Shown here one piece after another: positions 34,471 through 44,509 of a stretch of DNA of 51,984 bases (the first letter of the stretch is position 1; every line of letters begins with the position of its first letter). Both the position numbers and the translations under genes were made by a program. Under the pieces are notes generated by a model, which was given only the letters and a program-made list of their open reading frames with translations, was not told where the DNA came from and did not search any database. The stretch is taken from positions 1 to 51,984 of the forward strand of contig DCGV01000073.1 in assembly GCA_002314725.1 (NCBI GenBank), in the 5' to 3' direction. This DNA is from Bacteroidales bacterium UBA1769. Its GTDB lineage: Bacteria > Bacteroidota > Bacteroidia > Bacteroidales > UBA932.

Positions 34471-35792
34471 TTGTTGAATAACAACCTTTCGCCAGCTTTT
34501 TTGCCTGTCAGTTTACCCTCTTCTACGACTTGAATACCATTGCAGAAGGTGTGGACAATTGAAGAGTTGAATGATGTGAACGGGCTCCATCCACAACGTG
34601 ATGCGGGGACAACTGAACATGGCTGATTCAAATCCACAATCACTATATCCGCAGAATAGCCCTTCTTTATGAAGCCTCTTCTCGAAAGGCCGAAACAGCG
34701 TGCCGGAGAGTGAGACATTCTATCAACTACATCTTCAATTGTAAATAATCCCTTTGAAGAGAGCTCCAACATCAATTGAAGCGAATGTTGAACCAGTGGA
34801 ATGCCGGAAGCGGACTGCCTGTATGGGCAATCCTTCTCACTCAATAAATGGGGTGCATGATCCGTAGCAACGACTTTGATGATACCATCCTTTACAGCAT
34901 CACGCAAGGCAGTCATATCTTCGTAGCTCTTAATAGCAGGATTGCATTTGATATGTGAACCATATTTTTCATAATCCTTATCACAAAAATATAGATAATG
35001 AACACATATCTCCCCAGTCACTTGAGCACCTGATGCTGCAGCTTCTGAAATAAGCTGCACCTCCTTGGCTGTTGATACATGTAAAACATGAAGACGGGAA
35101 CCGTATTTTCCAGCTAATTCAATAGCCTTCTTGGTTGATAGAACACAGGCCTCTTCACTTCTGATTACCGGGTGCATATTAAATGGAATAGCATCTCCAT
35201 ATTTGGCTATTGCTTCATCAAGATTCTTCTTAATAACAGACTCCTCTTCACAATGTGTGGCAATCAAGCATGGGGCTTCCTTAAAAATGGCATTCAAAGT
35301 CTCCTGATTGTCAACCAACATATTTCCAGTAGATGATCCCATAAAAACCTTCACCCCACAAACGCAGGAGGGATCGACTGCTTTTATCTCTGAAATATTA
35401 TCGTTATTGGCACCAAGGTAAAAAGAGTAATTTACAACAGAATCCCTTTGGGCAATTTCATACTTCTCTTCAAGGGAAGCTATACTACAAGCTGGTGGAT
35501 TATTATTTGGCATATCCATATATGAGGTTACACCACCCAATGCAGCCGCAGCACTTTCAGATGCGATACATCCTTTATGTGTCGCTCCAGGTTCGCGGAA
35601 ATGTACCTGATCGTCTATTACTCCCGGCAGGACATATAAACCTGATGCATCAACTATCTGGTCAAACGATGATTCATCGCCATCGAAGGTTCCTTTAGAA
35701 ACATCCTCAATAACTCTGTCGTTAATAAAAAGGCAGCCCTTAAATGAGTTGCCTTCATTGATTATTGTACCATTCTTTATTAGAATCCTCAT
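34467..35792 (-). CDS. pyrC: Dihydroorotase
   Basis: Zinc-dependent cyclisation of carbamoyl-aspartate to dihydroorotate in pyrimidine synthesis. Class I-type, 441 residues. Metal-site motifs DDQVHFREPGATHKG (~55-70), later HCEEESV, HVLHVSTAKE and ATDHAPHL (~300). It overlaps the upstream glycosyltransferase by 4 bp (35789-35792) and is probably cotranscribed with it. Confidence 0.93.
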   Translation of the reverse strand: MRILIKNGTIINEGNSFKGCLFINDRVIEDVSKGTFDGDESSFDQIVDASGLYVLPGVIDDQVHFREPGATHKGCIASESAAAALGGVTSYMDMPNNNPPACSIASLEEKYEIAQRDSVVNYSFYLGANNDNISEIKAVDPSCVCGVKVFMGSSTGNMLVDNQETLNAIFKEAPCLIATHCEEESVIKKNLDEAIAKYGDAIPFNMHPVIRSEEACVLSTKKAIELAGKYGSRLHVLHVSTAKEVQLISEAAASGAQVTGEICVHYLYFCDKDYEKYGSHIKCNPAIKSYEDMTALRDAVKDGIIKVVATDHAPHLLSEKDCPYRQSASGIPLVQHSLQLMLELSSKGLFTIEDVVDRMSHSPARCFGLSRRGFIKKGYSADIVIVDLNQPCSVVPASRCGWSPFTSFNSSIVHTFCNGIQVVEEGKLTGKKAGERLLFNN

Positions 35793-36514
35793 CTATTCGC
35801 CGGTTTAATTTTGCGGAATTTCAATTTAAGCACACCCCAGAAAGCCTCTCCAAAGATACTGCTGCTCATCTTAGAAGTCCCCTCCTTTCTATCCTCAAAG
35901 ATGATAGGTACCTCTATTATCTTCATGCCCAACTTATAGACATTATACTTCATCTCAATTTGGAATCCATATCCACGCATCTTTATTCTACTAAAATCAA
36001 TAGTTTCCAAAGCTTTTCTGCTATAGCATTTGAATCCGGCTGTAGTATCAAATACCTTCATACCAAGGACTGTGCGAACATATGCAGATGCATAATATGA
36101 CATAATGACGCGGCCAATAGGCCAGTTGATAACACTTATGCCATTGCAATATCTGGATCCGATGGATAGATCAGCGCCCTGTTCAGTACACGCGGCAAGC
36201 AGTCTTGGAAGATCGTTAGGATTATGTGAAAAATCCGCATCCATCTCAATAGTGTAATCATAACCATGCTCCAATGACCACTTGAAACCAGTCATATAAG
36301 CCGTGCCAAGACCCTGTTTACCCGCCCTCTGGATCATAAATAAAGATCCGTCGAATTCACTTTGAAGTCCCTTTACTATTTCGGCTGTTCCATCAGGTGA
36401 TCCATCATCAATGATAAGGATATGAAAATCGATAGGTTGATTTTTAACCGCACGTATAATCTTCTCAATATTCTCCTTCTCGTTATAAGTTGGAATGATT
36501 ACTAATTGTTTCAT
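35789..36514 (-). CDS. Polyprenyl-phosphate mannosyl/glycosyltransferase (family 2)
   Basis: GT2 transferase of the dolichol-phosphate mannose synthase group, which moves a sugar from a nucleotide donor to a polyprenyl phosphate at the membrane. IPTYNEKENIEKI near the start, IIDDGSPDGTAEIV, metal-binding EMDADFSHNP and GSRYCNG are clear. There are no C-terminal TM segments, so it is the short soluble form (241 residues). Start ATG 36514; the frame extends 7 codons without support. The donor sugar is not determinable. Confidence 0.88.
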   Translation of the reverse strand: MKQLVIIPTYNEKENIEKIIRAVKNQPIDFHILIIDDGSPDGTAEIVKGLQSEFDGSLFMIQRAGKQGLGTAYMTGFKWSLEHGYDYTIEMDADFSHNPNDLPRLLAACTEQGADLSIGSRYCNGISVINWPIGRVIMSYYASAYVRTVLGMKVFDTTAGFKCYSRKALETIDFSRIKMRGYGFQIEMKYNVYKLGMKIIEVPIIFEDRKEGTSKMSSSIFGEAFWGVLKLKFRKIKPANR

Positions 36515-36550
36515 ATTATTCAATTCAATATACAAAAGTGCATATCAGTA

Positions 36551-36580
36551 CAAATATAATAAAATTTATAATCCTTTCAA
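36551..36580 (-). promoter_or_regulatory. Promoter for glycosyltransferase-pyrC
   Basis: Minus strand: TTG (36580-36578) and TATATTTG (36558-36551) with exactly 19 bp between, the ideal Bacteroidota layout. The -33 part lies inside the 3' end of tex. Confidence 0.8.
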
Positions 36581-38713
36581 TGACATTCCTATTCTTTGGC
36601 GTTGCATATCAACATCTACCACCTTGGCTTGAAGTTGTTGATGTATCTTTAGCACATCTGCTGGATTAGAAACAAATCTGTCTGCCATTTGAGATACGTG
36701 TATCAACCCATTCTGCTTGATACCAATATCTACAAAAGCCCCGAAATTGGTAATATTTGTAACAATACAAGGCAGAATCATGCCAATCTTTACATCCTCA
36801 ATTGTCTTTATCTCTGAAGAGAACTCAAACACCTTGATGGTTTGACGTGGATCGCGACCAGGTTTGGCAAGTTCTGATATAATATCATTCAAAGTAGGCA
36901 TACCGACCTCTTCAGACACATATCTCTTCACATCAATCTTTGACCTGATTTCACCATCCTTTATCAACTCTGCTACATCAACTCCAAGATCTTTAGCCAT
37001 ACTCTCAACAAGATGGTATCTCTCAGGATGGACAGCTGAGTTGTCCAGTGGGTTCTGTGAATCTGGAATGCGAAGGAAACCTGCAGCTTGTTCAAATACC
37101 TTATCTCCCAATCTTTTGACCTTCAACAGATCTTTCCTTGACTCAAACGCCCCATTCTCATCTCTGTACTCAACAATATTCTGTGCTAATGACGGACCTA
37201 TTCCTGAGACATAACTGAGAAGATTCTTGGATGCAGTATTCAAGTTTACTCCGACACTGTTCACACAACTTTCAACAGTATTATCCAATGTCTCCTTCAG
37301 CAAAATCTGATCAACATCGTGTTGATATTGACCTACACCAATAGATTTAGGATCTATCTTCACCAATTCAGCAAGTGGATCCATAAGTCTTCTGCCAATA
37401 GAAACAGCACCACGAACAGTTACATCATAATTTGGAAACTCCTCCCTTGCAAGTGGCGATGCAGAGTAAATTGAAGCCCCATCCTCACTGACACTATAGA
37501 CCTTGACCCCTGCAGGAAGTTCCATTTTCTTAATGAACTCCTCTGTCTCACGGCCGGCAGTACCATTACCGATTGCTATCACCTCTATCTTATAAGCCTC
37601 TACCATGTGAGAGAGTTTCTTCATAGCTGTACTCTTCTCATTTACAGGCGGATGAGGATAAATAGTATCATTATGCAATAATGCCCCTTGAGCATCCAAA
37701 CAAACCACCTTACATCCTGTTCTAAAACCAGGGTCTATTGCCAAAGTTCTCTTCTGTCCTACAGGAGGAGAAAGAAGCAACTGTCTCAAGTTCTCTCCAA
37801 AAACTCTGATAGCCTCAACATCGGCCTTTTCTTTAGCAATTGCCAATGCCTCATTTTCAATGGATGGGTGTAGCAATCGTTTGTATGCATCCGAAACAGC
37901 TTCATCGACCTGGTCCAAACAGGATTCGTTCAATCGCCTTGGAGTCATTTTCGAAACACAATTGTCAATCCGTTCAAGAGCATAATCACAATTGACATCT
38001 ATTTTAACACCCAATACCTCTTCTGAAGATGCACGTAGAATAGCCAACAATCTATGAGAAGGTATTTTATCCAATCTTTCCGAAAAATCAAAATAATTTC
38101 TGTATTTAGATGCCTCCTCTTCACTATCCTTCCCTTTAGCCACCTTGGACACTATCGTGCCCCATTTACTATATAAATCACGAAGCGATGCACGTACTGG
38201 TTGTGACTCGGCAATCCACTCAGCGATGATATCTCGTGCTCCAGCAAGAGCATCATCTACACTACTTACTTTGTCCCCGATAAAATGTTTGGCTGAATCT
38301 TTTGGACTGGCTGTTCCACCTTCAAAAATAGCCTTCGCCAATGGCTCAAGACCTTTCTCTTTAGCAATGGATGCACGTGTCCTGCGTTTTGGCTTATATG
38401 GAAGATATATATCCTCCACTGTCTGAGGATCAATCTCGTTTTCAATTTTCAGTTTTAGATCATCAGTGAGTTTGCCCTGCTCTTCAATGCTTTTAATAAT
38501 GGCTATCTTTCTCTTGGCAAGCTCATCAAATTTTGTATACCAATGCTTAACTTCAGCTACTTGGGTCTCATCAAGCGCACCAGTCCTCTCTTTACGGTAA
38601 CGGCTGATGAAAGGGATTGTTGCTCCCTCATCAAAAAGTTCTACACAATGTTCGATTTGCCACGTCTTTACATTCATCAACGAAGCAATATGTTCTACAT
38701 ATAGACTAATCAT
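36566..38713 (-). CDS. tex: Tex-family RNA-binding transcription accessory protein
   Basis: Multi-domain nucleic-acid-binding protein of the Tex/YhgF family. N-terminal helices (VELFDEGATIPFISRYRKERTG), then the YqgF-like RNase H fold (LAIDPGFRTGCKV), helix-hairpin-helix repeats (GVNLNTASKNLLSYVSGIG and a second near 510-540), and a C-terminal S1 domain (PCIVTNITNFGAFVDIG, ~640-715). 715 residues, full length. It overlaps the clcA-like gene by 8 bp. Confidence 0.95.
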   Translation of the reverse strand: MISLYVEHIASLMNVKTWQIEHCVELFDEGATIPFISRYRKERTGALDETQVAEVKHWYTKFDELAKRKIAIIKSIEEQGKLTDDLKLKIENEIDPQTVEDIYLPYKPKRRTRASIAKEKGLEPLAKAIFEGGTASPKDSAKHFIGDKVSSVDDALAGARDIIAEWIAESQPVRASLRDLYSKWGTIVSKVAKGKDSEEEASKYRNYFDFSERLDKIPSHRLLAILRASSEEVLGVKIDVNCDYALERIDNCVSKMTPRRLNESCLDQVDEAVSDAYKRLLHPSIENEALAIAKEKADVEAIRVFGENLRQLLLSPPVGQKRTLAIDPGFRTGCKVVCLDAQGALLHNDTIYPHPPVNEKSTAMKKLSHMVEAYKIEVIAIGNGTAGRETEEFIKKMELPAGVKVYSVSEDGASIYSASPLAREEFPNYDVTVRGAVSIGRRLMDPLAELVKIDPKSIGVGQYQHDVDQILLKETLDNTVESCVNSVGVNLNTASKNLLSYVSGIGPSLAQNIVEYRDENGAFESRKDLLKVKRLGDKVFEQAAGFLRIPDSQNPLDNSAVHPERYHLVESMAKDLGVDVAELIKDGEIRSKIDVKRYVSEEVGMPTLNDIISELAKPGRDPRQTIKVFEFSSEIKTIEDVKIGMILPCIVTNITNFGAFVDIGIKQNGLIHVSQMADRFVSNPADVLKIHQQLQAKVVDVDMQRQRIGMSLKGL

Positions 38714-40487
38714 GTGACACTTGTTGTAATTGTTCGCGATACGATAAGAATATCTTTGATTTTGAAATAAACCCTATATATTTTCTATTTTTATCGACAA
38801 CAGGCAAATTCCACGTACCTGTTCTTTCGAATTTACTCATTACACTATCCATCTTCTCATCCACATAAATTAAAGAAGGCATCGATGTCATGAAGTTATA
38901 TATGAATAGAGTTTCATACTGTTCGGTATCAAACATAACACTTCGAACATCATCCAAATTTACCACGCCTTGATACCTTCCTGTTGAATCAATTACAGGA
39001 AATATATTTCTATGGGACTCAGAAATAACTTTAACCAATTGGCCTAAATTCCAATCCATATTTACTGTTGCAAAATCCCTTTCAATGAAATCACTGGTAT
39101 TAAGGAGTGTCAATACTGCTTGGTCACTGTCGTGTGTGAGCAAATCTCCTTGCTGTGCGATACGTTTTGTATATATAGAGTATTGTTCAACTGTTCTTAT
39201 TGTCACAAATGAGATAGATGCCGTAATAATCAATGGTATCAGAAGTTCATATCCTCCAGTAATCTCAGCAATCAAAAATATTGCAGTCATCGGGGCCTGC
39301 ATTACCCCTGCCATTAGTCCAGCCATTCCGACAAGAACGAAATTTGCCTCAGGAAGTACTATTGATGAAAAACCAAGAAGATTGATAAAACGTGCAACAA
39401 TAAATCCTGCAAACCCGCCAGTAACAAGTGTAGGACCAAATGTACCACCTACTCCACCACCTGCATTAGTAAATGCAGTAGCATAAACTTTCAAAAGCAT
39501 AATAAGGGTAAAGAAGATCAGTAAAGCCCACTTACCGGTAATCATGTCACTAAAAGCAAAACCTGTTTCCAAATCACTAGGTGCATTATTCAGCATATTT
39601 GTCAAAGAGTCATAACCCTCTCCATAAAGAGGTGGAAATAGCAGTACCAAAACACCTAACGCAACAGCACCAATCGCCCACTTTGCAAAAGGATTGACAA
39701 CCCTCCTCATCTTATCCTCAACACGGAGGGTGGTTCTCATGAAATATAATGAAACCAATCCACAAAAAATGCCAAGGATTATATAATATGGGATGTTCCC
39801 CATCGAGAAATCTTGGATTGTATTGGAAAACGGCACAGCATCACCGAGGAAAAGGTACGAAACTACAGTTGCCGTAATAGTAGACAACAACAACGGCAAG
39901 ACAGATGTCATCGAAATATTGAAGAACAATATCTCCAATGCAAACAGGACTCCTGCAAGAGGTGCTTTAAAAATACCGGCAATGGCACCAGCGGCTCCAC
40001 ATCCGAGAAGGATGGTCATATTCTTATATGATAGACCGAAGGCCTTGGCTACATTTGAGCCAATTGCAGCTCCTGAATAGACAATTGGAGCCTCAGCACC
40101 AACAGAGCCTCCAAATCCAATGGTCACTGCACTGGAAGCTACAGATGAGTAGATATTGTGAGGTTTTATTTTAGATTTATTTTTGGAAACGGCAAGCAAC
40201 ACTTTTGTCACTCCATGACTGATATTATCCTTTATCACATACTTTACGAAAAGCAGTGAGATAAGCATACCAACACCTGGGTATATGATATACAATAACC
40301 CGGATTGAGTACCATCGACCAAATCAGTCAATCCAAAACGGATTAAATCGATTAACTTTTTTAAAACTACAGCTGCTGCGCCGCTGCATAGACCGACCAG
40401 TACAGACAATATAATAAGTAATGTCTTCTCCGGAAGGGATTTAATTCTCTTCCATGTCCGGCAAATCACATGAGATAATCGATTCAT
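38706..40487 (-). CDS. ClC-type chloride channel/antiporter with CBS domains
   Basis: ClC family membrane protein; about 430 residues of membrane helices then two CBS domains (~455-590). Ion-pathway motifs are GGSVGAEAPIVYSGAA (external Glu retained, but the usual EGP is EAP), GIFKAPLAGVLFALEI (internal proton Glu retained) and GVGGTFGPTLVTGGFAG. Glu at both sites suggests a Cl-/H+ antiporter, not a channel. 593 residues. It is upstream of tex. Confidence 0.93.
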   Translation of the reverse strand: MNRLSHVICRTWKRIKSLPEKTLLIILSVLVGLCSGAAAVVLKKLIDLIRFGLTDLVDGTQSGLLYIIYPGVGMLISLLFVKYVIKDNISHGVTKVLLAVSKNKSKIKPHNIYSSVASSAVTIGFGGSVGAEAPIVYSGAAIGSNVAKAFGLSYKNMTILLGCGAAGAIAGIFKAPLAGVLFALEILFFNISMTSVLPLLLSTITATVVSYLFLGDAVPFSNTIQDFSMGNIPYYIILGIFCGLVSLYFMRTTLRVEDKMRRVVNPFAKWAIGAVALGVLVLLFPPLYGEGYDSLTNMLNNAPSDLETGFAFSDMITGKWALLIFFTLIMLLKVYATAFTNAGGGVGGTFGPTLVTGGFAGFIVARFINLLGFSSIVLPEANFVLVGMAGLMAGVMQAPMTAIFLIAEITGGYELLIPLIITASISFVTIRTVEQYSIYTKRIAQQGDLLTHDSDQAVLTLLNTSDFIERDFATVNMDWNLGQLVKVISESHRNIFPVIDSTGRYQGVVNLDDVRSVMFDTEQYETLFIYNFMTSMPSLIYVDEKMDSVMSKFERTGTWNLPVVDKNRKYIGFISKSKIFLSYREQLQQVSHD

Positions 40488-40493
40488 ATCTTA

Positions 40494-40501
40494 CAAATAT
40501 A
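40494..40501 (-). promoter_or_regulatory. -7 element (TATATTTG) for the ClC gene
   Basis: Minus-strand TATATTTG 6 bp before the ATG, so the leader would be nearly absent. No TTG at 19 bp. Confidence 0.45.
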
Positions 40502-40525
40502 ATAAAAAGAGGCGAACTATAAAAC

Positions 40526-40565
40526 CAAGAAGCCGACTAAAAATTGCTAATTAGTCGGCTTCTTG
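40526..40565 (-). terminator. Intrinsic terminator after the acidic unknown gene
   Basis: Perfect 15-bp stem (40526-40540 with 40551-40565), 10-nt loop, followed on the minus strand by GGTTTT. Confidence 0.85.
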
Positions 40566-40583
40566 CTATATTTCTTAGTTATT

Positions 40584-40931
40584 CTACTCTTCAGACTCTA
40601 CCTCTTCGGCAGCAGCTATATCCTCATCTGATGCAGGGAAATCGCCATCACCTTCTCCTGATTCAGAATCATCATCTACATCATCTTTAAACAAATCCTT
40701 CTCAACCTCCTCGTAATCGTCGATCTTTACCTTAATCTTAACCAAGTATAAAGCATCAGGCAATTCAAGTGAAACAGCATAAAAGAAAGAACCATCTGGT
40801 TTATCTACCTTAAACAGGTCGCCAGCGTAATCTGAATAACCCATAGGATACTTCTCTTTGAAAGCATCTTGAAGTTCAGGGCTCATATTTTCGTAGCTGA
40901 TAACAGCTCTTTTTTTGGGACTATCTTTCAT
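40584..40931 (-). CDS. Conserved acidic protein of unknown function
   Basis: I do not recognise this 115-residue protein. The N-terminus is basic (MKDSPKKRAVISYENM), the middle is a compact predicted beta domain (SDYAGDLFKVDKPDGSFFYAV followed by a hydrophobic strand), and the last ~45 residues are almost all Asp, Glu, Ser and Gly (DVDDDSESGEGDGD). There is no signal peptide. It stands alone with its own terminator and is expected to be single-gene. The acidic tail could bind cations, basic proteins or act as a nucleic-acid mimic; this is speculative. Confidence 0.7.
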   Translation of the reverse strand: MKDSPKKRAVISYENMSPELQDAFKEKYPMGYSDYAGDLFKVDKPDGSFFYAVSLELPDALYLVKIKVKIDDYEEVEKDLFKDDVDDDSESGEGDGDFPASDEDIAAAEEVESEE

Positions 40932-40995
40932 TATTTTCCTTTTTTCAAATTGGACTGCAATAATAGGGTATTTTTTTTATTATCGAACTATTATT

Positions 40996-42714
40996 TTACT
41001 TTTTATTGAAAAAAAATGATTTTTGCCTCTGTTTTTTTACGATATTCCTCTCTACAAATATTTTTTTATCACTTTTCAAATCTATTCCAGTATAATACAT
41101 AACTGACGATACTGTCATTGGAGTAGGTGTAAAATCTTGAACCTGTTCCATAAACAGAGATTGTCCCCAACCATGAAGAGCTTGGTTTTCCGATAGAGAT
41201 TCCATATCAGTCATAGTACAGCCAGGGTGTCCTGAGATAAAGTATGGTACAAGCTGATAACGAAGGCCCTCTGCTTTGGTAATTTTCAAGAATTCACGTC
41301 TCAAGGTTTCAAAATATGTAAAAGGAGGTTTTGCCATCAATGCAAGTACATTTGGACTTGTATGCTCCGGAGCCACCTTCAATCGTCCGGAGGTATGGTT
41401 TACTATAACAGAGTGCAAATATGGTTCAGATGTCTCATCCAAGAATCCTTTCTCATCCAAAAAGAGATCATATCTGATACCACTACCTATGTATGCATGA
41501 CGGATACCTTTGGTTTTCAACACAGAATCATAGAGAGAGAGTAATCTAGAGTGGTTATGATCCAAATTAGAGCACATCTTTGGAAATAGGCAAGATTGTC
41601 TTTCACACTTATCACAAATAGTCTTGTCCTTGCCACCTAAAGTGTACATATTAGCAGTAGGCGCCCCGAGATCCGAGATGTTACCCTTAAAATCAGGAAG
41701 ATTACTCAATGCAGCTGCTTCATCGCAGATTGATTCCGGAGATCTGGATTGTATGAATTTACCCTGGTGTGCGGCAATAGTACAGAAATTACACCCTCCA
41801 AAACAACCTCGGTGGGTTGTGATGGAGAACTTGATCATATCGTAGGCAGGGATTCTTTTACCTTTATAACGAGGATGTGGCAACTTTGTATATGGAAGAG
41901 CATAGACTGCATCTATCTCCGTCTGACTCATTGGTGGGAATGGAGGATTGATGACAACGTACTCTTGCCCTACTCTCTCAACCAATCTTTTCGCATGCAT
42001 TTTATTTGCCTCTCGTTCAATTATCTTGAAATTGTGGGCAAACTTTATCTTATCACTGTTGCATATCTCAAAAGATGACAATTCTATTGTCTCTTGAGAA
42101 TTATCAACAGTATCTGTAATGTATCCTATTTGAGGGATGCGCCTTATCTGGCTTTGATCCATACAGTTAAAGAAAGCATCGGCAAGGGCTACAATCGGGC
42201 GTTCACCCATACCATATACCAAATAATCTGCTTTACTTTCTATCAACACAGACGGTCTTAACGTATCTCTCCAATAGTCATAGTGTGTAAGACGTCTTAA
42301 TGAAGCCTCAATACCACCAATTATAACAGGGACATCTGGGAATAGTTGTTTAAGTATATTGGAATAAACAGTTACTGCATAATCCGGGCGATAACCAGAA
42401 CGGCCTTCCGGTGTATATGCATCATTACTGCGAAGCCTTTTTGCTGCCGTATAATGATTGACCATGGAGTCCATTGCCCCGGCAGTAACGCCGAAAAAAA
42501 GTTTTGGAGCGCCTAATTTCTTAAAATCACGAAGATCGTCACGCCAATTAGGCTGTGGAACTACTGCTACGTTGTATCCGTGATCTTCCAATACTCTGGC
42601 AATTACAGCCGCACCGAATGCAGGATGGTCTATGAATGCATCCCCGCTGAAGAGAATCACATCCGGAGCATCCCATCCAAGTGCGTCAATTTCCTTTTTG
42701 GTCGTTGGAATCAT
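40996..42714 (-). CDS. YgiQ family radical SAM protein
   Basis: Radical SAM enzyme of the YgiQ family; substrate unknown. The N-terminal UPF0313 domain has VILFSGDAFIDHPAFG and GGIEASLRRLTHYDYW; the cluster motif CFGGCNFC (~303-310) is CxxxCxxC. C-terminal GRLKVAPEHTS, VPYFISGHPGCT and QVQDFTPTPMT are family hallmarks. 572 residues, a little short because the C-terminal low-complexity tail is brief. The stop of argS overlaps its ATG (TAATG). Confidence 0.93.
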   Translation of the reverse strand: MIPTTKKEIDALGWDAPDVILFSGDAFIDHPAFGAAVIARVLEDHGYNVAVVPQPNWRDDLRDFKKLGAPKLFFGVTAGAMDSMVNHYTAAKRLRSNDAYTPEGRSGYRPDYAVTVYSNILKQLFPDVPVIIGGIEASLRRLTHYDYWRDTLRPSVLIESKADYLVYGMGERPIVALADAFFNCMDQSQIRRIPQIGYITDTVDNSQETIELSSFEICNSDKIKFAHNFKIIEREANKMHAKRLVERVGQEYVVINPPFPPMSQTEIDAVYALPYTKLPHPRYKGKRIPAYDMIKFSITTHRGCFGGCNFCTIAAHQGKFIQSRSPESICDEAAALSNLPDFKGNISDLGAPTANMYTLGGKDKTICDKCERQSCLFPKMCSNLDHNHSRLLSLYDSVLKTKGIRHAYIGSGIRYDLFLDEKGFLDETSEPYLHSVIVNHTSGRLKVAPEHTSPNVLALMAKPPFTYFETLRREFLKITKAEGLRYQLVPYFISGHPGCTMTDMESLSENQALHGWGQSLFMEQVQDFTPTPMTVSSVMYYTGIDLKSDKKIFVERNIVKKQRQKSFFFNKK

Positions 42715-44495
42715 TACATTCTATCGGGAAGAGTAATTCCCAATATGTTCATTGCTTTTGTAAGGACCTTAGCAATTGTTTCTATGAGAGCAAGTCTCTG
42801 GTCTCTAACATCTGAATTCTCTTCTTTAAGAATAGTTGTGTCGTGATAGTATTGGTTAAACTCTTTTGCAAGTTCATACGCGTAATTTGCAATGATTGCA
42901 GGAGAGTGTGCATCACCGCCCTCTTTTATCTTATCAGGATAAGAACTCAACATCTGAATGATTGACTCCTCTTTAGGAAGAAGTCCAGCCCCTGTCAATC
43001 TTGGAGCTATACCCTGATCAGCGGCCTTTCTCAAGATTGATTTAATTCGAGCGTGTGTATATTGGATAAATGGACCCGTATTGCCATTGAAATCGATAGA
43101 TTCACGAGGGTCGAACAACATTGTCTTCTTTGGATCGACCTTGATGATGAAATATTTCAAAGCACCTAGCGATATGATACGGAACAGTTCATTCTGTTCC
43201 TCCTCGCTCATGCCATCGATTTTGCCAAGTTCAATTGATGTCTCTTTTGCTGTATTGTACATCTTCTCAAGAAGGTCATCTGCATCTACAACCGTTCCCT
43301 CCCTTGATTTCATCTTACCTTCAGGAAGCTCAACCATACCATATGAAAGGTGGTAGATAGCATCAGACCAATCGAAACCAAGTTTCTTCAGAACAAGCTT
43401 CAATACCTGAAAATGGTAATTCTGCTCATTACCAACAACATATATATGCTCATCAAAATGGTATTGATCATATCTTTGGTTAGCGGTCCCAATATCTTGA
43501 GTCATATAGACTGAAGTACCATCACTGCGTAAAAGAAGTTTTTGATCCAATCCGTCTGCAGTTAAATCACACCAAACAGAGCCATCTTCATGTTTGTCGA
43601 AGATACCCATCTCAAGACCCTTTTGAACAAGTGATTTACCTAAAAGATATGTCTGGGACTCATAGTATGTCTTATCAAAAGAGATTCCTAGATTCTTATA
43701 TGTCTCAGCAAAACCTTCATATACCCAGCCGTTCATTGTCTTCCAAAGATCAACTACAGCTGCATCACCGTTTTCCCACTTAAAAAGCATCTCCTGAGCA
43801 TCCTTCAGTACTGTTGCCTCTTTTGTAGCCTCATCCTTGTCAAGACCCTTCTCATCCATAATCTTGTTAACCTCGTCAACAAGCATATTATTGAACTCTA
43901 CATAGAAGTCACCTACAAGATGGTCACCTTTCTTTCCAGAAGAAGCAGGAGTTACACCATTGCCCTTTCTCTGCCAAGCCAACATAGACTTGCAGATATG
44001 GATACCACGGTCATTTACAAGATTAACCTTAACGACATTGTGCCCATTCGCAGCCAAAAGCTGAGAAACTGACCAACCAAGAAGGTTGTTGCGAATGTGG
44101 CCCAAGTGAAGAGGTTTATTTGTATTTGGTGATGAAAATTCAACCATCACAGTCTTTCCTGTTGGCGGAAGCTGTCCGAAGTTCTTGTCATTGATAATTG
44201 AGCCTAGTACTTCATTCCAGAAAGTCGTACTCAATTTAATATTCAAAAAACCTTTGACAACATTGTAGGAAGCTATCTCATTGCAGTTATTGGCAAGATA
44301 ATCACCTATCTCAGTGGCAGTCACATCAGGCGACTTCTTACTCGTGCGGAGAAGTGGAAAAACCACAACCGTCACATCACCCTCAAACTCCTTTCTTGTT
44401 GCCTGTGTCTGAATTGCAGAAGCTTCAGTTTCAACACCGTATAATGATTTAACTGCCTCAGCAGTCTTATTTGCTATAAATAAATTTGCGTTCAT
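42714..44495 (-). CDS. argS: Arginyl-tRNA synthetase
   Basis: Class I aminoacyl-tRNA synthetase charging tRNA-Arg. N-terminal Arg-tRNA domain, HIGH-type PLHLGHIRN (~130-138), KMSKS-like EGKMKSREGT (~390), and a C-terminal DALR anticodon domain (from ~475, RIKSILRKA). 593 residues. On the minus strand it follows rpoD after the heptamer array; the array ends 15 bp before its ATG. No clear promoter is seen between the two genes. Confidence 0.96.
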   Translation of the reverse strand: MNANLFIANKTAEAVKSLYGVETEASAIQTQATRKEFEGDVTVVVFPLLRTSKKSPDVTATEIGDYLANNCNEIASYNVVKGFLNIKLSTTFWNEVLGSIINDKNFGQLPPTGKTVMVEFSSPNTNKPLHLGHIRNNLLGWSVSQLLAANGHNVVKVNLVNDRGIHICKSMLAWQRKGNGVTPASSGKKGDHLVGDFYVEFNNMLVDEVNKIMDEKGLDKDEATKEATVLKDAQEMLFKWENGDAAVVDLWKTMNGWVYEGFAETYKNLGISFDKTYYESQTYLLGKSLVQKGLEMGIFDKHEDGSVWCDLTADGLDQKLLLRSDGTSVYMTQDIGTANQRYDQYHFDEHIYVVGNEQNYHFQVLKLVLKKLGFDWSDAIYHLSYGMVELPEGKMKSREGTVVDADDLLEKMYNTAKETSIELGKIDGMSEEEQNELFRIISLGALKYFIIKVDPKKTMLFDPRESIDFNGNTGPFIQYTHARIKSILRKAADQGIAPRLTGAGLLPKEESIIQMLSSYPDKIKEGGDAHSPAIIANYAYELAKEFNQYYHDTTILKEENSDVRDQRLALIETIAKVLTKAMNILGITLPDRM

Positions 44496-44509
44496 CCTTA
44501 CTCTTTATA

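Noticed and set aside
39085..39486. Antisense open frame inside the ClC gene (133 residues)
   Set aside because: Shadow of a membrane-protein gene; composition follows the opposite strand.
41553..41559. Isolated TCTAGAG in ygiQ as part of the heptamer family
   Set aside because: A single 7-mer inside coding sequence, not repeated; expected by chance.
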